A stretch of 21,359 nt of DNA from CAZXMB01 sp964641715 (GCA_964641715.1 CAZXMB010000033.1:1-21359), one strand, 5' to 3'. Positions 1-7,090 are shown, counted from the first letter of the stretch. The notes: generated from the letters alone by a model not told the origin. Numbers and translations: made by a program.

Positions 1-424
1 GGAAGAGCTCTTTCTGCTTCATCGCCATTTCTCTGGCTCCCTTCCTGGTCTCCTCATGGTTGTATCCGAGAAGATGAAGAATCCCGTGAATCATCAGAAG
101 GGTGACCATTTCCATCGGGTTCAGGCCGGATCCTTTGGATTGGCGCTTTGCCATCTCCACAGAGATGACCAGATCACCCAGGAGATGAGGATGAAGTGAT
201 GAAAGCTCACCCTCCCTCATGGAGAAGGAAAGGACATTTGTGGGTTGATTCCGGCCGAGGTACCTGAGGTTCAGTTCCTGAATCTGTCTGTCATTGACCA
301 GCAGGATACTGATCTCGGCATCAGTCAGTCCCAAGTTGGCCAATATCTTTTGGGCCGTTCTTCTTATCCTTTTTGATTCTAAGGGAATAAGTTTTTGCTG
401 GTTTTTTATCCAGATCTTCATCAT
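1..424 (-). CDS. ybeY: Endoribonuclease YbeY (rRNA maturation), 3' end off the window
   Basis: YbeY is a zinc-dependent single-strand endoribonuclease needed for 16S rRNA 3'-end maturation and ribosome quality control in the cytoplasm. The reverse strand reads MKIWIKNQQKLIPL at the start, then NVLSFSMREGE, GDLVIS and the metal-binding motif HGILHLLGYNH (bases about 50-90). All three zinc-ligand histidines of HGxLHLxGYDH are present; the usual Asp before the last His is Asn. About 140 of the usual roughly 150 codons are visible and no stop occurs before base 1, so the gene runs off the edge. Two ATGs lie in tandem (422-424 and 419-421). The first 104 bases overlap the end of the upstream HD gene in another frame, so translation is probably coupled. 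The phoH-HD-ybeY order is widely conserved and supports the call. Confidence 0.93.
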   Translation of the reverse strand, partial: MMKIWIKNQQKLIPLESKRIRRTAQKILANLGLTDAEISILLVNDRQIQELNLRYLGRNQPTNVLSFSMREGELSSLHPHLLGDLVISVEMAKRQSKGSGLNPMEMVTLLMIHGILHLLGYNHEETRKGAREMAMKQKELF

Positions 425-2714
425 TTCTCTTTTTTTGAGATTCAGAGGCAGGGGAAAGAGGATAATCAATCCTCTGATGGAAGATGGCGGTCAGTATCCG
501 GCTGAAACCCTCTTCGATCTTCTGGAGATCCTTTAAAGTCAATTCGCACTCTTCAAGTTGTCCATCCAAGAAGATATTGTTGGTAATCCGTTGAACCAGA
601 CCTTTGATTCGAGAAGGGGTGGGTTCCAAAAGGGTTCGGGAAGCTGCCTCTACCGCATCGGCCAGCATGACAATCCCGGCTTCTTTGGTCTGGGGTTTGG
701 GCCCGGGATAGCGAAAATCTCCCTCGTCGATGGAATCCATCTCGGGATTCTCTTTTTCCTTCGCCTTTTGATAAAAGTAGGAGATCAGAGTCGTTCCGTG
801 GTGTTGCCGGATAATATTGGCAATGCGGTCTCCCAGGCGATTTTCAAGGGCCAGTTCAAGACCATCCTTCACATGGGAGATGAGGATGAGGCTTGACATG
901 GAGGGTGAAAGATGGTCATGTCTGTTCTCCATTCCACCGGCATTCTCAATGAAATAGAGAGGCTTTTTCAATTTCCCGATATCATGATAATAAGCACTGA
1001 CCCTCGCCAGAAGTGGATTGGCGGCAATCGATTTGGCCGCCTCCTCCGCCAGGCTTCCGACAATAATGCTGTGATGATAGGTACCGGGTGCCTGGAGGAC
1101 CAGATCCTTAAGAATGGGGTTTTCCAGATTGGCCAGCTCAAGCAGTTTGATATCCGTCGTATAACTGAATAAACTTTCAACGACGGGAGCGATCCCCAGG
1201 ACCAGAACGGAGGAAATGGGTCCTGCCAAAAACCCCATGGTCATATCAGAAAGAAGGGTCATCTTGAAGAGGGTTCCGGAGATCAGGTGATAGGAGAGGA
1301 TCATTAGGATATTGATCCCCCCCACTGCTAATCCCGCCTTGATGAGGATGGATCGCTGTTCACATCTTGCCACCCGATGGGCACCGATCAAACTTCCTAT
1401 AAAACTGAAGATGAAGAGGTAGAGTTGGTTTCCCATGAGAAAGGCTGAAAAATAACTGGTGAGAGTGGCAAAGACGATCGCCACCTCTGAGTTGATGACG
1501 ATGCGGATGAGCATGGCCCCTGATGCGATGGGGAAAAGGTAGATGTAGGAGGAAGAAGGAATGGAGAGAAACTCCCCGCCCAGGATATCGGTAATGAGCT
1601 GAAAGAGTTTAAAGAAGCCGATGATCCCAACCAGGGTACTGGAGAAAAAGAGGAGATCTTTTTGAGAGAGGGCGATCTTTCGTATATTTTTTGTCGAGAA
1701 TTCATGAAGACTGGCTAAGATGAGAAAGATTAAAAGGATCAGGCCAATCAGAATAGAGAGGATGTGACCCCTTTCCTGTGCCTTTTTGAGGGCCTTGATT
1801 TTTAGGACATGTTCTTCCTGGACACGCTCACCCCCCCTCAGGATCACCTCTCCCCTTTTCACCTGGAAAAAGACAGGATTCACCCTCTCCCTCGCCTCTA
1901 TCTTTCTACCTTCTGTCTCGTCCTTATTGAAGGTGAGATTGGGCCGCAGGAAATGTTCTGAAATCTTTAGAACAAGCGCACCCATCTCTTTCCCGTAGAG
2001 TGAGGACAGGTGATCCCCCTCTGACCGGAGTTTAAACCTGGCTTCCTTAAAATCGAGAAAGTTAAAGGGAGGGATATCCTTCCTTTCGGAGCGGGTCTGG
2101 ATATTTCGGACCACCACTCCTCTCATGGCATCCGGATCGAGAAGATCCTTGTCGCTGACAATCCCCTTAATGAATAAAGGTCCAATCAATTTCAGGATTC
2201 TTTCTCCAATGGCAGGGTTAAACTTCTCCTTTTCCAGTATTTGCCATTCCCTTTGATGGAGTGAAAGGCGGAGCGAAGATTCCCATTCCTTTTTCCTCTG
2301 GGCGTTCTGATCAGGTCCTTTTTCTCCCTCTTTGAAAGAGGTGGCCAGTGAGATGAAGGCGGATCGGATTCTATTTTCCGTATCGGACAGAAGGGTAGGA
2401 TCATAGTCATAGACGGAGAGAACCGTCCTTTCGGCTTCGACGCGTTTTTCCTGAGTCGACCTTTGATCTTCCACCAGAAGATCCCGGGCTGATTTGATCT
2501 CCTTGGTTGCAATATCCCCTGCCTTATATTCTTTGATGGGCAGGCGTAGGGTGGGGAGGAGGAGAAGGGTGAGGAGGAAGGCCGTCCCGATGCCGATAAG
2601 CCATTTTTGCGAAGAAGGGGATTTCATCCTCTCAGCCCATGATCCCCTTTGGGTACTGTTATCGATCCGGCCACGCCATGGAAGGCGGTTGAATTTTTTA
2701 ATCAGTTTCTTCAT
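321..2714 (-). CDS. pgpH: 7TM-HD cyclic-di-AMP phosphodiesterase (PgpH type)
   Basis: This 797-residue membrane protein fits the 7TMR-HD family, whose Listeria member PgpH hydrolyses c-di-AMP to pApA. Visible order: a charged N-terminus, one membrane helix (about 39-56), a large extracytoplasmic region (about 60-315) with the family phrase KRGEVILRGGERV, a cluster of membrane helices (about 318-515), then a cytoplasmic HD domain. HD-domain metal ligands are intact: H548 in GTYHHS, H577-D578 in YYHDIGK, H599/H601 in RHDHLSP, H614 and D686 in ADAVEA. The C-terminal 35 residues are lysine-rich and lie over the start of ybeY, so they may be overlap-derived. It follows phoH after 18 bases with no strong ribosome binding site, suggesting coupling. 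Family and fold are sure; the c-di-AMP substrate is inferred from the family and from the cyclase gene nearby. Confidence 0.88.
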   Translation of the reverse strand: MKKLIKKFNRLPWRGRIDNSTQRGSWAERMKSPSSQKWLIGIGTAFLLTLLLLPTLRLPIKEYKAGDIATKEIKSARDLLVEDQRSTQEKRVEAERTVLSVYDYDPTLLSDTENRIRSAFISLATSFKEGEKGPDQNAQRKKEWESSLRLSLHQREWQILEKEKFNPAIGERILKLIGPLFIKGIVSDKDLLDPDAMRGVVVRNIQTRSERKDIPPFNFLDFKEARFKLRSEGDHLSSLYGKEMGALVLKISEHFLRPNLTFNKDETEGRKIEARERVNPVFFQVKRGEVILRGGERVQEEHVLKIKALKKAQERGHILSILIGLILLIFLILASLHEFSTKNIRKIALSQKDLLFFSSTLVGIIGFFKLFQLITDILGGEFLSIPSSSYIYLFPIASGAMLIRIVINSEVAIVFATLTSYFSAFLMGNQLYLFIFSFIGSLIGAHRVARCEQRSILIKAGLAVGGINILMILSYHLISGTLFKMTLLSDMTMGFLAGPISSVLVLGIAPVVESLFSYTTDIKLLELANLENPILKDLVLQAPGTYHHSIIVGSLAEEAAKSIAANPLLARVSAYYHDIGKLKKPLYFIENAGGMENRHDHLSPSMSSLILISHVKDGLELALENRLGDRIANIIRQHHGTTLISYFYQKAKEKENPEMDSIDEGDFRYPGPKPQTKEAGIVMLADAVEAASRTLLEPTPSRIKGLVQRITNNIFLDGQLEECELTLKDLQKIEEGFSRILTAIFHQRIDYPLSPASESQKKRNDEDLDKKPAKTYSLRIKKDKKNGPKDIGQLGTD

Positions 2715-2732
2715 TCGTCGTAAAAGAGGGAA

Positions 2733-3743
2733 TTACTGCTTTGAACGAAGGCCCTTTCCTTCCACTCTTTCATAAGCCTTGATAATGTCCTGAACCAGAG
2801 GATGTCGGACCACATCCCTGTCCGAGAAGTAAACGAATTCAATTCCCTCAATCCCCTTGAGAATGTCCTGAATTTCGATAAGCCCGGATGCCTTGTTTTC
2901 GGGAAGATCCACCTGAGTGATATCTCCTGTGATGACCGCCTTTGAGCTGAACCCCAATCGAGTGAGAAACATCTTCATCTGCTCGGGGCCGGTGTTCTGG
3001 GCTTCATCGAGGATGACAAAGGAATCATTGAGCGTTCTTCCTCTCATAAAGGCCAGAGGTGCGACCTCGATGATTCCCTTTTCCACCAATTTTGAGACCC
3101 GGTCAAAATCCATCATATCATGAAGTGCATCGTAAAGAGGTCGGAGGTAGGGGTTTACCTTTTCATACAAATTTCCAGGAAGAAATCCCAGCTTTTCTCC
3201 CGCCTCCACAGCCGGACGGGTGAGGACGATCCTCTCCACCTCTTGCTTCATTAAAAAGGCGACCGCCATGGCCATGGCCAGATAGGTCTTCCCTGTCCCC
3301 GCAGGACCAATGCCAATGACCAGGTCATGTTTCCGGATGGCATCAATGTAACGCTTCTGAGCAAGGCTCTTCGGGGTGATGACCCTCTTTCTTGAAGAGA
3401 TGTAGACGGTATCGAGAAAGATGTTTTCGAGGTTGACATTCTGGTCATTGGAGATCATCCGGATGGCATAATCGACATCATTTGGGAAGAGGGGGTAGCC
3501 TTTTTTCAGGAGGGCATAAAGGTCATCGAGGACGCGCTTTGACAAATGGACATCCAGATCATCGCCCTGGATGGTCACCGCATTGCCTTTGGCATTGATC
3601 TTCACACCGATCGTCCTGGCAATACGCCTCAGATTTTCATTATGAGCGCCGAAAAGGGCGTTCACAAGTTGAAGATCGTCAAAAATGACCTTTTCGGCCG
3701 CCTCTCCTCGAAGAGTCGTTTCTGCGACTTGCTGTTCTTTCAA
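2733..3743 (-). CDS. phoH: PhoH-like ATPase
   Basis: PhoH family proteins are cytoplasmic ATPases tied to RNA metabolism; in Gram-negatives the gene (ybeZ) sits next to ybeY, as here. The 336 residues have the usual length. A KH-like N-terminal part (about 25-75) precedes the ATPase core, with Walker A GPAGTGKT at 146-153, TRPAVEAGEKLGFLPG at 175-190, Walker B VILDEAQN at 243-250 and the sensor-like ITGDITQVDLP at 271-281. The start is TTG at 3743; GGTGAAGG lies 7 bases upstream and no ATG is as well placed. That ribosome binding site directly follows one arm of an inverted repeat (3759-3769), so initiation may depend on leader folding. First gene of the phoH-HD-ybeY operon. Confidence 0.94.
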   Translation of the reverse strand: MKEQQVAETTLRGEAAEKVIFDDLQLVNALFGAHNENLRRIARTIGVKINAKGNAVTIQGDDLDVHLSKRVLDDLYALLKKGYPLFPNDVDYAIRMISNDQNVNLENIFLDTVYISSRKRVITPKSLAQKRYIDAIRKHDLVIGIGPAGTGKTYLAMAMAVAFLMKQEVERIVLTRPAVEAGEKLGFLPGNLYEKVNPYLRPLYDALHDMMDFDRVSKLVEKGIIEVAPLAFMRGRTLNDSFVILDEAQNTGPEQMKMFLTRLGFSSKAVITGDITQVDLPENKASGLIEIQDILKGIEGIEFVYFSDRDVVRHPLVQDIIKAYERVEGKGLRSKQ

Positions 3744-3752
3744 ATAAAAACC

Positions 3753-3856
3753 TTCACCCCGTTAGAAATGATGTTCCGCTGATCCAAAGCGGCGGAATAT
3801 TTCGGATTAATTTTCTGGAGGTTAGACCCCTATAAAATTTCTAACGGAGTTCACCC
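3753..3856 (-). repeat. Inverted-repeat leader element upstream of phoH (copy 1)
   Basis: CCGTTAGAAAT (3759-3769) and ATTTCTAACGG (3837-3847) form a perfect 11-base inverted repeat with 67 bases between. An inner hairpin is possible (CCGCT 3776-3780 with AGCGG 3788-3792, or TTCCGC with GCGGAA). TTCACCC occurs on both flanks in the same orientation (3753-3759 and 3850-3856). In the phoH mRNA the second arm reads TTTCTAACGGGG and runs straight into the ribosome binding site. The same core, CGTTAGAAA, recurs as an inverted pair at 6978-7050. It may be an RNA leader structure, a protein-binding pair or a small REP/MITE-like repeat. The other part of the 3744-3952 spacer shows nothing I can name. 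Confidence 0.6.
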
Positions 3857-3952
3857 TGCATTCATCCGCTCCAGAGGCCCTTTTCGTCAATGGATAGGAT
3901 GGGCAGACTTCGCAGGAATGGACCATTTTCTCTTTTTAAAATCATATCACCT

Positions 3953-4726
3953 TCAATGGGAGATTGCAATATTCCTGCCTTTTCTCCTTTTCACTTCTTC
4001 AACAATGGCCGGGAGGATTTCACCCGCAGGGCCAAGAATAAGATAATTCGATACCTGATGGGTCAGGGGTGTGGGTTCCATGTTGATTTCGATAACGGTT
4101 GCCCCCCTCTCTTTTGCCATGATGGGGATGGATGCAGCCGGATAGACGACGGCAGATGTTCCAATGACGAGGACGACATCACATGACTTGGACTCTTCGA
4201 TGGAAAGTGCCTGAGCTTTCCAGGGGATAGCCTCTCCAAAGAAGACCACATCAGGCTTCAGAAGAGAAGAGCAAAATGGGCAACGGGCAGGGAGGTCTTC
4301 CATTTTGAGGCCGGTTCCATCGATCGATTTAGAACATTTGAGGCAGGAAAGGGTTCGGTGGCTTCCATGAAATTCGATCACCTTCTGACTGCCTGCCGCC
4401 TGATGAAGGCCATCTACATTTTGAGTGATGACTGAGGAGAGCAGCCCCAGTCTTTCCAGTTCAGCCAACCCGATATGGGCAGGGTTGGGTCTGGCCGAAA
4501 GGATCAGAGAGAACATATCCTTGAGCATGAGCCAGACCTTCTCCGGATTCGAATAAAAGGCCTCAATATGGGCATATTCCTCCGGGTCATATTTTTGCCA
4601 GAGGCCCTGAGCCCCGCGAAAATCCGGGATACCGCTCTCCACGGAGATTCCTGCGCCCGTAAAGGCGATCGTTTTTTTTGACCGAAGGATGTCCTCAGCC
4701 GCTCTTTGAATGAGTTGATGATCCAT
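3953..4726 (-). CDS. cobB: NAD-dependent protein deacylase, Sir2 family
   Basis: Sirtuins remove acyl groups from lysine side chains using NAD+. In the 257-residue form, the NAD-binding GAGIS is at 24-28, GIPDFRG at 32-38, TQNVDGLH at 101-108, catalytic H120 in EFHGS, a four-cysteine zinc site C128/C131/C149/C152, VFFGE at 161-165 and GTS at 189-191. The Tyr/Arg pair that marks desuccinylases such as E. coli CobB is not evident in the helix after NPEKVW, so a plain deacetylase is more likely; the symbol is the generic one. ATG at 4726 was chosen because AGGAGAG lies just upstream; an in-frame ATG at 4792 adds 22 unlikely residues inside the preceding remnant. It is downstream of cdaA and the nitroreductase fragment, on the same strand. 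Confidence 0.92.
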   Translation of the reverse strand: MDHQLIQRAAEDILRSKKTIAFTGAGISVESGIPDFRGAQGLWQKYDPEEYAHIEAFYSNPEKVWLMLKDMFSLILSARPNPAHIGLAELERLGLLSSVITQNVDGLHQAAGSQKVIEFHGSHRTLSCLKCSKSIDGTGLKMEDLPARCPFCSSLLKPDVVFFGEAIPWKAQALSIEESKSCDVVLVIGTSAVVYPAASIPIMAKERGATVIEINMEPTPLTHQVSNYLILGPAGEILPAIVEEVKRRKGRNIAISH

Positions 4727-4766
4727 GGTCTTCTCTCCTGTGAATAGGGTTCGAGGGTTTCGGGGT

Positions 4767-4997
4767 TCAAGCCTCTTTTTTAAAATTTTCACTTGACCGC
4801 CTGAATCCTTGTCCCCTTGGCCCCTTTCTAAAAATCTTTTTAATCAAAGAAAGGGGACCGGATCGAACCATATTGTCCCCAAGGGTCTGTCTTCTCACAT
4901 TTGGGACAGGTTTATCCTGATAGACCCGGACAGATCTTCGAGATTTTAATAAGTTTAAGATATCCAATTCAATAATATGATCCTCATGTTGAGGCAA
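4767..4997 (-). pseudogene. Nitroreductase N-terminal remnant
   Basis: The first 32 or so codons read like the start of a nitroreductase: ILNLLKSRRSVRVYQDKPVP matches the family's FMN-binding opening (xxIxxRRSxRxYxxxPVP). After that the family pattern stops. The remaining 44 codons translate a palindrome-rich segment (4805-4910) rather than a protein fold, and no rest of a nitroreductase (normally 170-200 residues) appears before the Sir2 gene. No clear ribosome binding site precedes the ATG at 4997, which lies 17 bases after the cdaA stop. The most economical reading is a former cdaA-linked nitroreductase gene cut down by insertion or deletion. A real 76-residue protein cannot be ruled out. 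Confidence 0.6.
4809..4908. repeat. GTCCCC/GGGGAC palindrome cluster inside the nitroreductase remnant
   Basis: CCCCTTTCT (4821-4829) and AGAAAGGGG (4848-4856) form a perfect 9-base stem with an 18-base AT-rich loop. TTGTCCCC occurs at 4809-4816 and again at 4873-4880, and the inverted GGGACA is at 4903-4908. This resembles REP-like palindromes of the kind moved by RAYT/Y1-type transposases, but no such transposase is in the window. It begins where nitroreductase similarity ends. Confidence 0.5.
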
Positions 4998-5014
4998 TCT
5001 GTAATTGAGAGGGA

Positions 5015-5929
5015 TCAGGGTTTTTTATTGGAATCAATTGACGAGAGTTGCACTTTAATATTACGGGGATAAAAGTTGGTGATCGTTATCCCCGGATGGG
5101 CGGTGATATTGGCCTCGGCAAGGGAAATCTGATTGGTTCCTTTGCGGGCATTGGACAGGTCGACCTGCATCCGGATCTGGTCAGGCTTCAGGGAGGAGAG
5201 AAGTCTCTGTGAACCCTTCAGGCGGACATTGACTTCTTTGGGCGGCTCACTTCCGATGATTAAGTTTTGGGGGATCGAGTAGTATTCAATGGGAATGTTA
5301 AAGCTGACTTCTCCCTGACGGATACCGATGACAAGCGCCCAGAGGAGGCACACCAGGAAGAGAAAGAGTGCTTTGGTGGGGGTATCCTCGAAGAATTTTT
5401 TAGGCCATGTCCTTTCCTTATCTTTTGACTCTCCGGAAGGGGTCAAATCAGCAAGACTCTTTTTTAAATCTTGCTGGTCTTTTTTCTTTTCGACCTTTCC
5501 CTGAGAGGCGAATAAGACCTCCCCTCTCTCTTCTGAAATAATAATGCATTCTCCATCCGAGACTTCGGTGATGCCGACTCCGGCACGATGCCGGGTTCCC
5601 CATTCTTTGGGGAAAGAGGTGGATCCGGAAAGAGGAAGCAGGGCGGCCGCATATCGAATCCGACCTCCCTGGACGATGACCGCGCCATCATGGAGTGGAG
5701 ATTGCGAATTAAAAATACTGATCAGGATATCTTCATTGATCTCCGAATCCAGAAACGTTTTTTCACGAATCAGCTCCTCGAGATTTTCTCCTTTCTGAAG
5801 AACGATTAATCCACCCATTTTCCGATTTGCCATCTGAAAGGTCGCTCTGGCAATTTCATCAATTGTTTTCGAGGGGAGCCCTTCAGGCCTTCCAAAGAAA
5901 AAGGAGGGAAGGCTGATATTTCCCAGCAC
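5015..5929 (-). CDS. cdaA: Diadenylate cyclase (CdaA/DisA_N) fused to a YbbR domain, 5' end in assembly gap
   Basis: This enzyme condenses two ATP into c-di-AMP. From the gap edge (residue 1 = codon at 5929), the cyclase domain spans about 1-145 with the catalytic DGA at 81-83 and the substrate-binding RHR at 113-115 in GTRHRAGVGITE. A hydrophilic linker follows, one membrane helix (about 186-203) and a YbbR-like beta domain (about 205-295). In Firmicutes the cyclase CdaA and its YbbR-domain regulator CdaR are separate genes; here they are one chain. The N-terminal membrane helices, usually about 80 residues, are missing, so the GTG at 5929 is internal and the true start lies in the N-run. 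That run is exactly 100 N, so probably a placeholder. A GAF-Fis regulator gene is upstream on the same strand. Confidence 0.9.
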   Translation of the reverse strand: MLGNISLPSFFFGRPEGLPSKTIDEIARATFQMANRKMGGLIVLQKGENLEELIREKTFLDSEINEDILISIFNSQSPLHDGAVIVQGGRIRYAAALLPLSGSTSFPKEWGTRHRAGVGITEVSDGECIIISEERGEVLFASQGKVEKKKDQQDLKKSLADLTPSGESKDKERTWPKKFFEDTPTKALFLFLVCLLWALVIGIRQGEVSFNIPIEYYSIPQNLIIGSEPPKEVNVRLKGSQRLLSSLKPDQIRMQVDLSNARKGTNQISLAEANITAHPGITITNFYPRNIKVQLSSIDSNKKP

Positions 5930-6029
5930 NNNNNNNNNNNNNNNNNNNNNNNNNNNNNNNNNNNNNNNNNNNNNNNNNNNNNNNNNNNNNNNNNNNNNNN
6001 NNNNNNNNNNNNNNNNNNNNNNNNNNNNN
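5930..6029. other. Assembly gap (100 N)
   Basis: Exactly 100 ambiguous bases, the usual scaffolding placeholder. The missing membrane part of the diadenylate cyclase needs at least about 200 bases, so the real distance is likely longer than shown. Confidence 0.95.
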
Positions 6030-6078
6030 GTGGATCAACATCGATAAAAGATTGTTGATACTTTATCCACCCAATCAC

Positions 6079-6094
6079 CCCCTTAGCAAAGGGG
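6079..6094. other. Short perfect hairpin CCCCTT-AGCA-AAGGGG
   Basis: A 6-base stem with a 4-base loop lies 9 bases after the stop of the GAF-Fis gene and upstream of cdaA. No T-run follows on the minus strand, so it is not a typical intrinsic terminator; it may be a processing or attenuation hairpin, or a small repeat. Confidence 0.35.
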
Positions 6095-6103
6095 AGAGGA
6101 TTT

Positions 6104-6916
6104 TCAGCGGAATTTGATTTTCAATTCCTTCATTTTCTTTCGAAGGGTGTTTCGGTTGATTCCCAGAAGTTGAGAAGCAGCGGTCTGGACGCCATTGACC
6201 TTTTGCAATGCGGACCGGATCAGGATTTTCTCAACGAGGTTAATGATATCATCAAGAAGACCCGTCTCGTTATTAGACTCCACATAGGGGTCAATCCTGT
6301 TTAGGAGCTCTGCCAATCTCTCGGTCAATATTTCTTCCAGCAGGGAAGATTTTAATTTTGTCTTACGTTGTCGGGCAAGCGTTTCCTCCCCCATGGAACA
6401 ATAATTTTTAATGGATGGGGAAAGCAGGGCAGAAAGAACGGAGAGGAAATGGAAATCTTCCGTAAATTCATCTCTGGATCCATAGAGGGGGTTGATATTG
6501 AAGACACCGATGGATTCGTTGCCCACGGTCAGAGGAATGCAGAGCAGAGGGGGCAGGATTTTATCAGTCTGTTTTGAACCCTTCATCATCTCTTCATAAA
6601 GAGGCTCCTGGTTTAAATTCTTGATGATCATGGGCTGTCGAGACTTGAGAACTTCTCCGATGATTCCCTTCCGGCTGAAGCATGAGAGGGGATGGCTTTC
6701 TTTTCCTACTCCATAGAGGGCCTCCACACGGAGGGAGTCCTTTTTTGCATCCTGGAGAATCAGAGCCGAATAACCAATCAGAAAGTATTCAGACAGTGTC
6801 GCCATCACCCCGAGAAAGTAATCCTCCAGATGGTTCTGTGGAGGAATTAAGGAGATTTGATAAAGGCTCCGCATTTCAGGGTTGGTCCGAGGGTTGATAG
6901 AGAATGCTGTGGGCAT
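6104..6916 (-). CDS. GAF-domain regulator with C-terminal Fis-type HTH, no AAA+ domain
   Basis: A 270-residue cytoplasmic protein. Residues about 20-170 read as a GAF domain close to the N-terminal sensor of NifA-like activators: LYQISLI, GIIGEVLKSRQPMIIKNLN (83-101), IPLTVGNESIGVFNI (127-141). A charged linker (175-210) leads to a Fis/HTH_8 helix-turn-helix at about 225-268 (ALQKVNGVQTAASQLLGINR, then NTLRKKM). The sigma-54-interacting AAA+ domain of true NifA/NorR proteins is absent, so it cannot drive sigma-54 open-complex formation alone and probably acts as a plain DNA-binding sensor. The ATG has GAGGAG six bases upstream. A promoter and a palindrome lie 120-170 bases upstream; cdaA follows on the same strand, so the two may be co-transcribed. 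The ligand is unknown. Confidence 0.8.
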   Translation of the reverse strand: MPTAFSINPRTNPEMRSLYQISLIPPQNHLEDYFLGVMATLSEYFLIGYSALILQDAKKDSLRVEALYGVGKESHPLSCFSRKGIIGEVLKSRQPMIIKNLNQEPLYEEMMKGSKQTDKILPPLLCIPLTVGNESIGVFNINPLYGSRDEFTEDFHFLSVLSALLSPSIKNYCSMGEETLARQRKTKLKSSLLEEILTERLAELLNRIDPYVESNNETGLLDDIINLVEKILIRSALQKVNGVQTAASQLLGINRNTLRKKMKELKIKFR

Positions 6917-6977
6917 TTTTAGCTCCTCTTTATCCGGTTTTCTGGGCTGATCGTTTCAGGAGGATGGAGTGTAAAAA

Positions 6978-7050
6978 GTTTATCCCGTTAGAAAACCCCG
7001 GCGTCTTCTCATTCGAAACAGAGGGATCTCCTGTTTCTAACGTGGTAAAC
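6978..7050. repeat. Inverted-repeat element between the GAF-Fis gene and miaA (copy 2)
   Basis: GTTTATCCCGTTAGAAA (6978-6994) and TTTCTAACGTGGTAAAC (7034-7050) are inverted copies with 15 of 17 positions matching. The core CGTTAGAAA is shared with the phoH leader element. Inside, GAAACAG (7015-7021) and CTGTTTC (7031-7037) form a 7-base stem that overlaps the right arm by four bases, so the two foldings would compete. In the mRNA of the GAF-Fis gene both arms would lie in the 5' leader. Confidence 0.6.
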
Positions 7051-7059
7051 TCACGTTAG
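7037..7059. promoter_or_regulatory. Palindromic operator candidate CTAACGTG-N7-CACGTTAG
   Basis: A perfect 8-base inverted repeat with a 7-base centre. It starts three bases downstream of the -10 box of the minus-strand promoter at 7062-7090, covering the expected transcription start, a position typical of repressor sites. Its left half is also part of the larger inverted-repeat element. Which protein binds is unknown; the GAF-Fis product is an obvious candidate. Confidence 0.5.
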
Positions 7060-7061
7060 TT

Positions 7062-7090
7062 AATCTAATAGAATCCAATCCGGATTTCAA
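7062..7090 (-). promoter_or_regulatory. Sigma-70-like promoter for the GAF-Fis gene
   Basis: On the reverse strand TTGAAA (7085-7090) and TAGATT (7062-7067) are spaced by 17 bases. Expected start of transcription is near 7055, giving a leader of about 140 bases that contains the inverted-repeat element. Confidence 0.45.

Noticed and set aside
3885..3890. TTGACG on the minus strand as a -35 box for phoH
   Set aside because: No acceptable -10 box at 16-18 bases; not listed as a promoter.
5806..6078. An open frame crossing the N-run
   Set aside because: It exists only because N codons are not stops; its two ends come from different real contexts.
6079..6094. Hairpin considered as an intrinsic terminator of the GAF-Fis gene
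   Set aside because: No T-run follows on the minus strand; kept only as a short hairpin.
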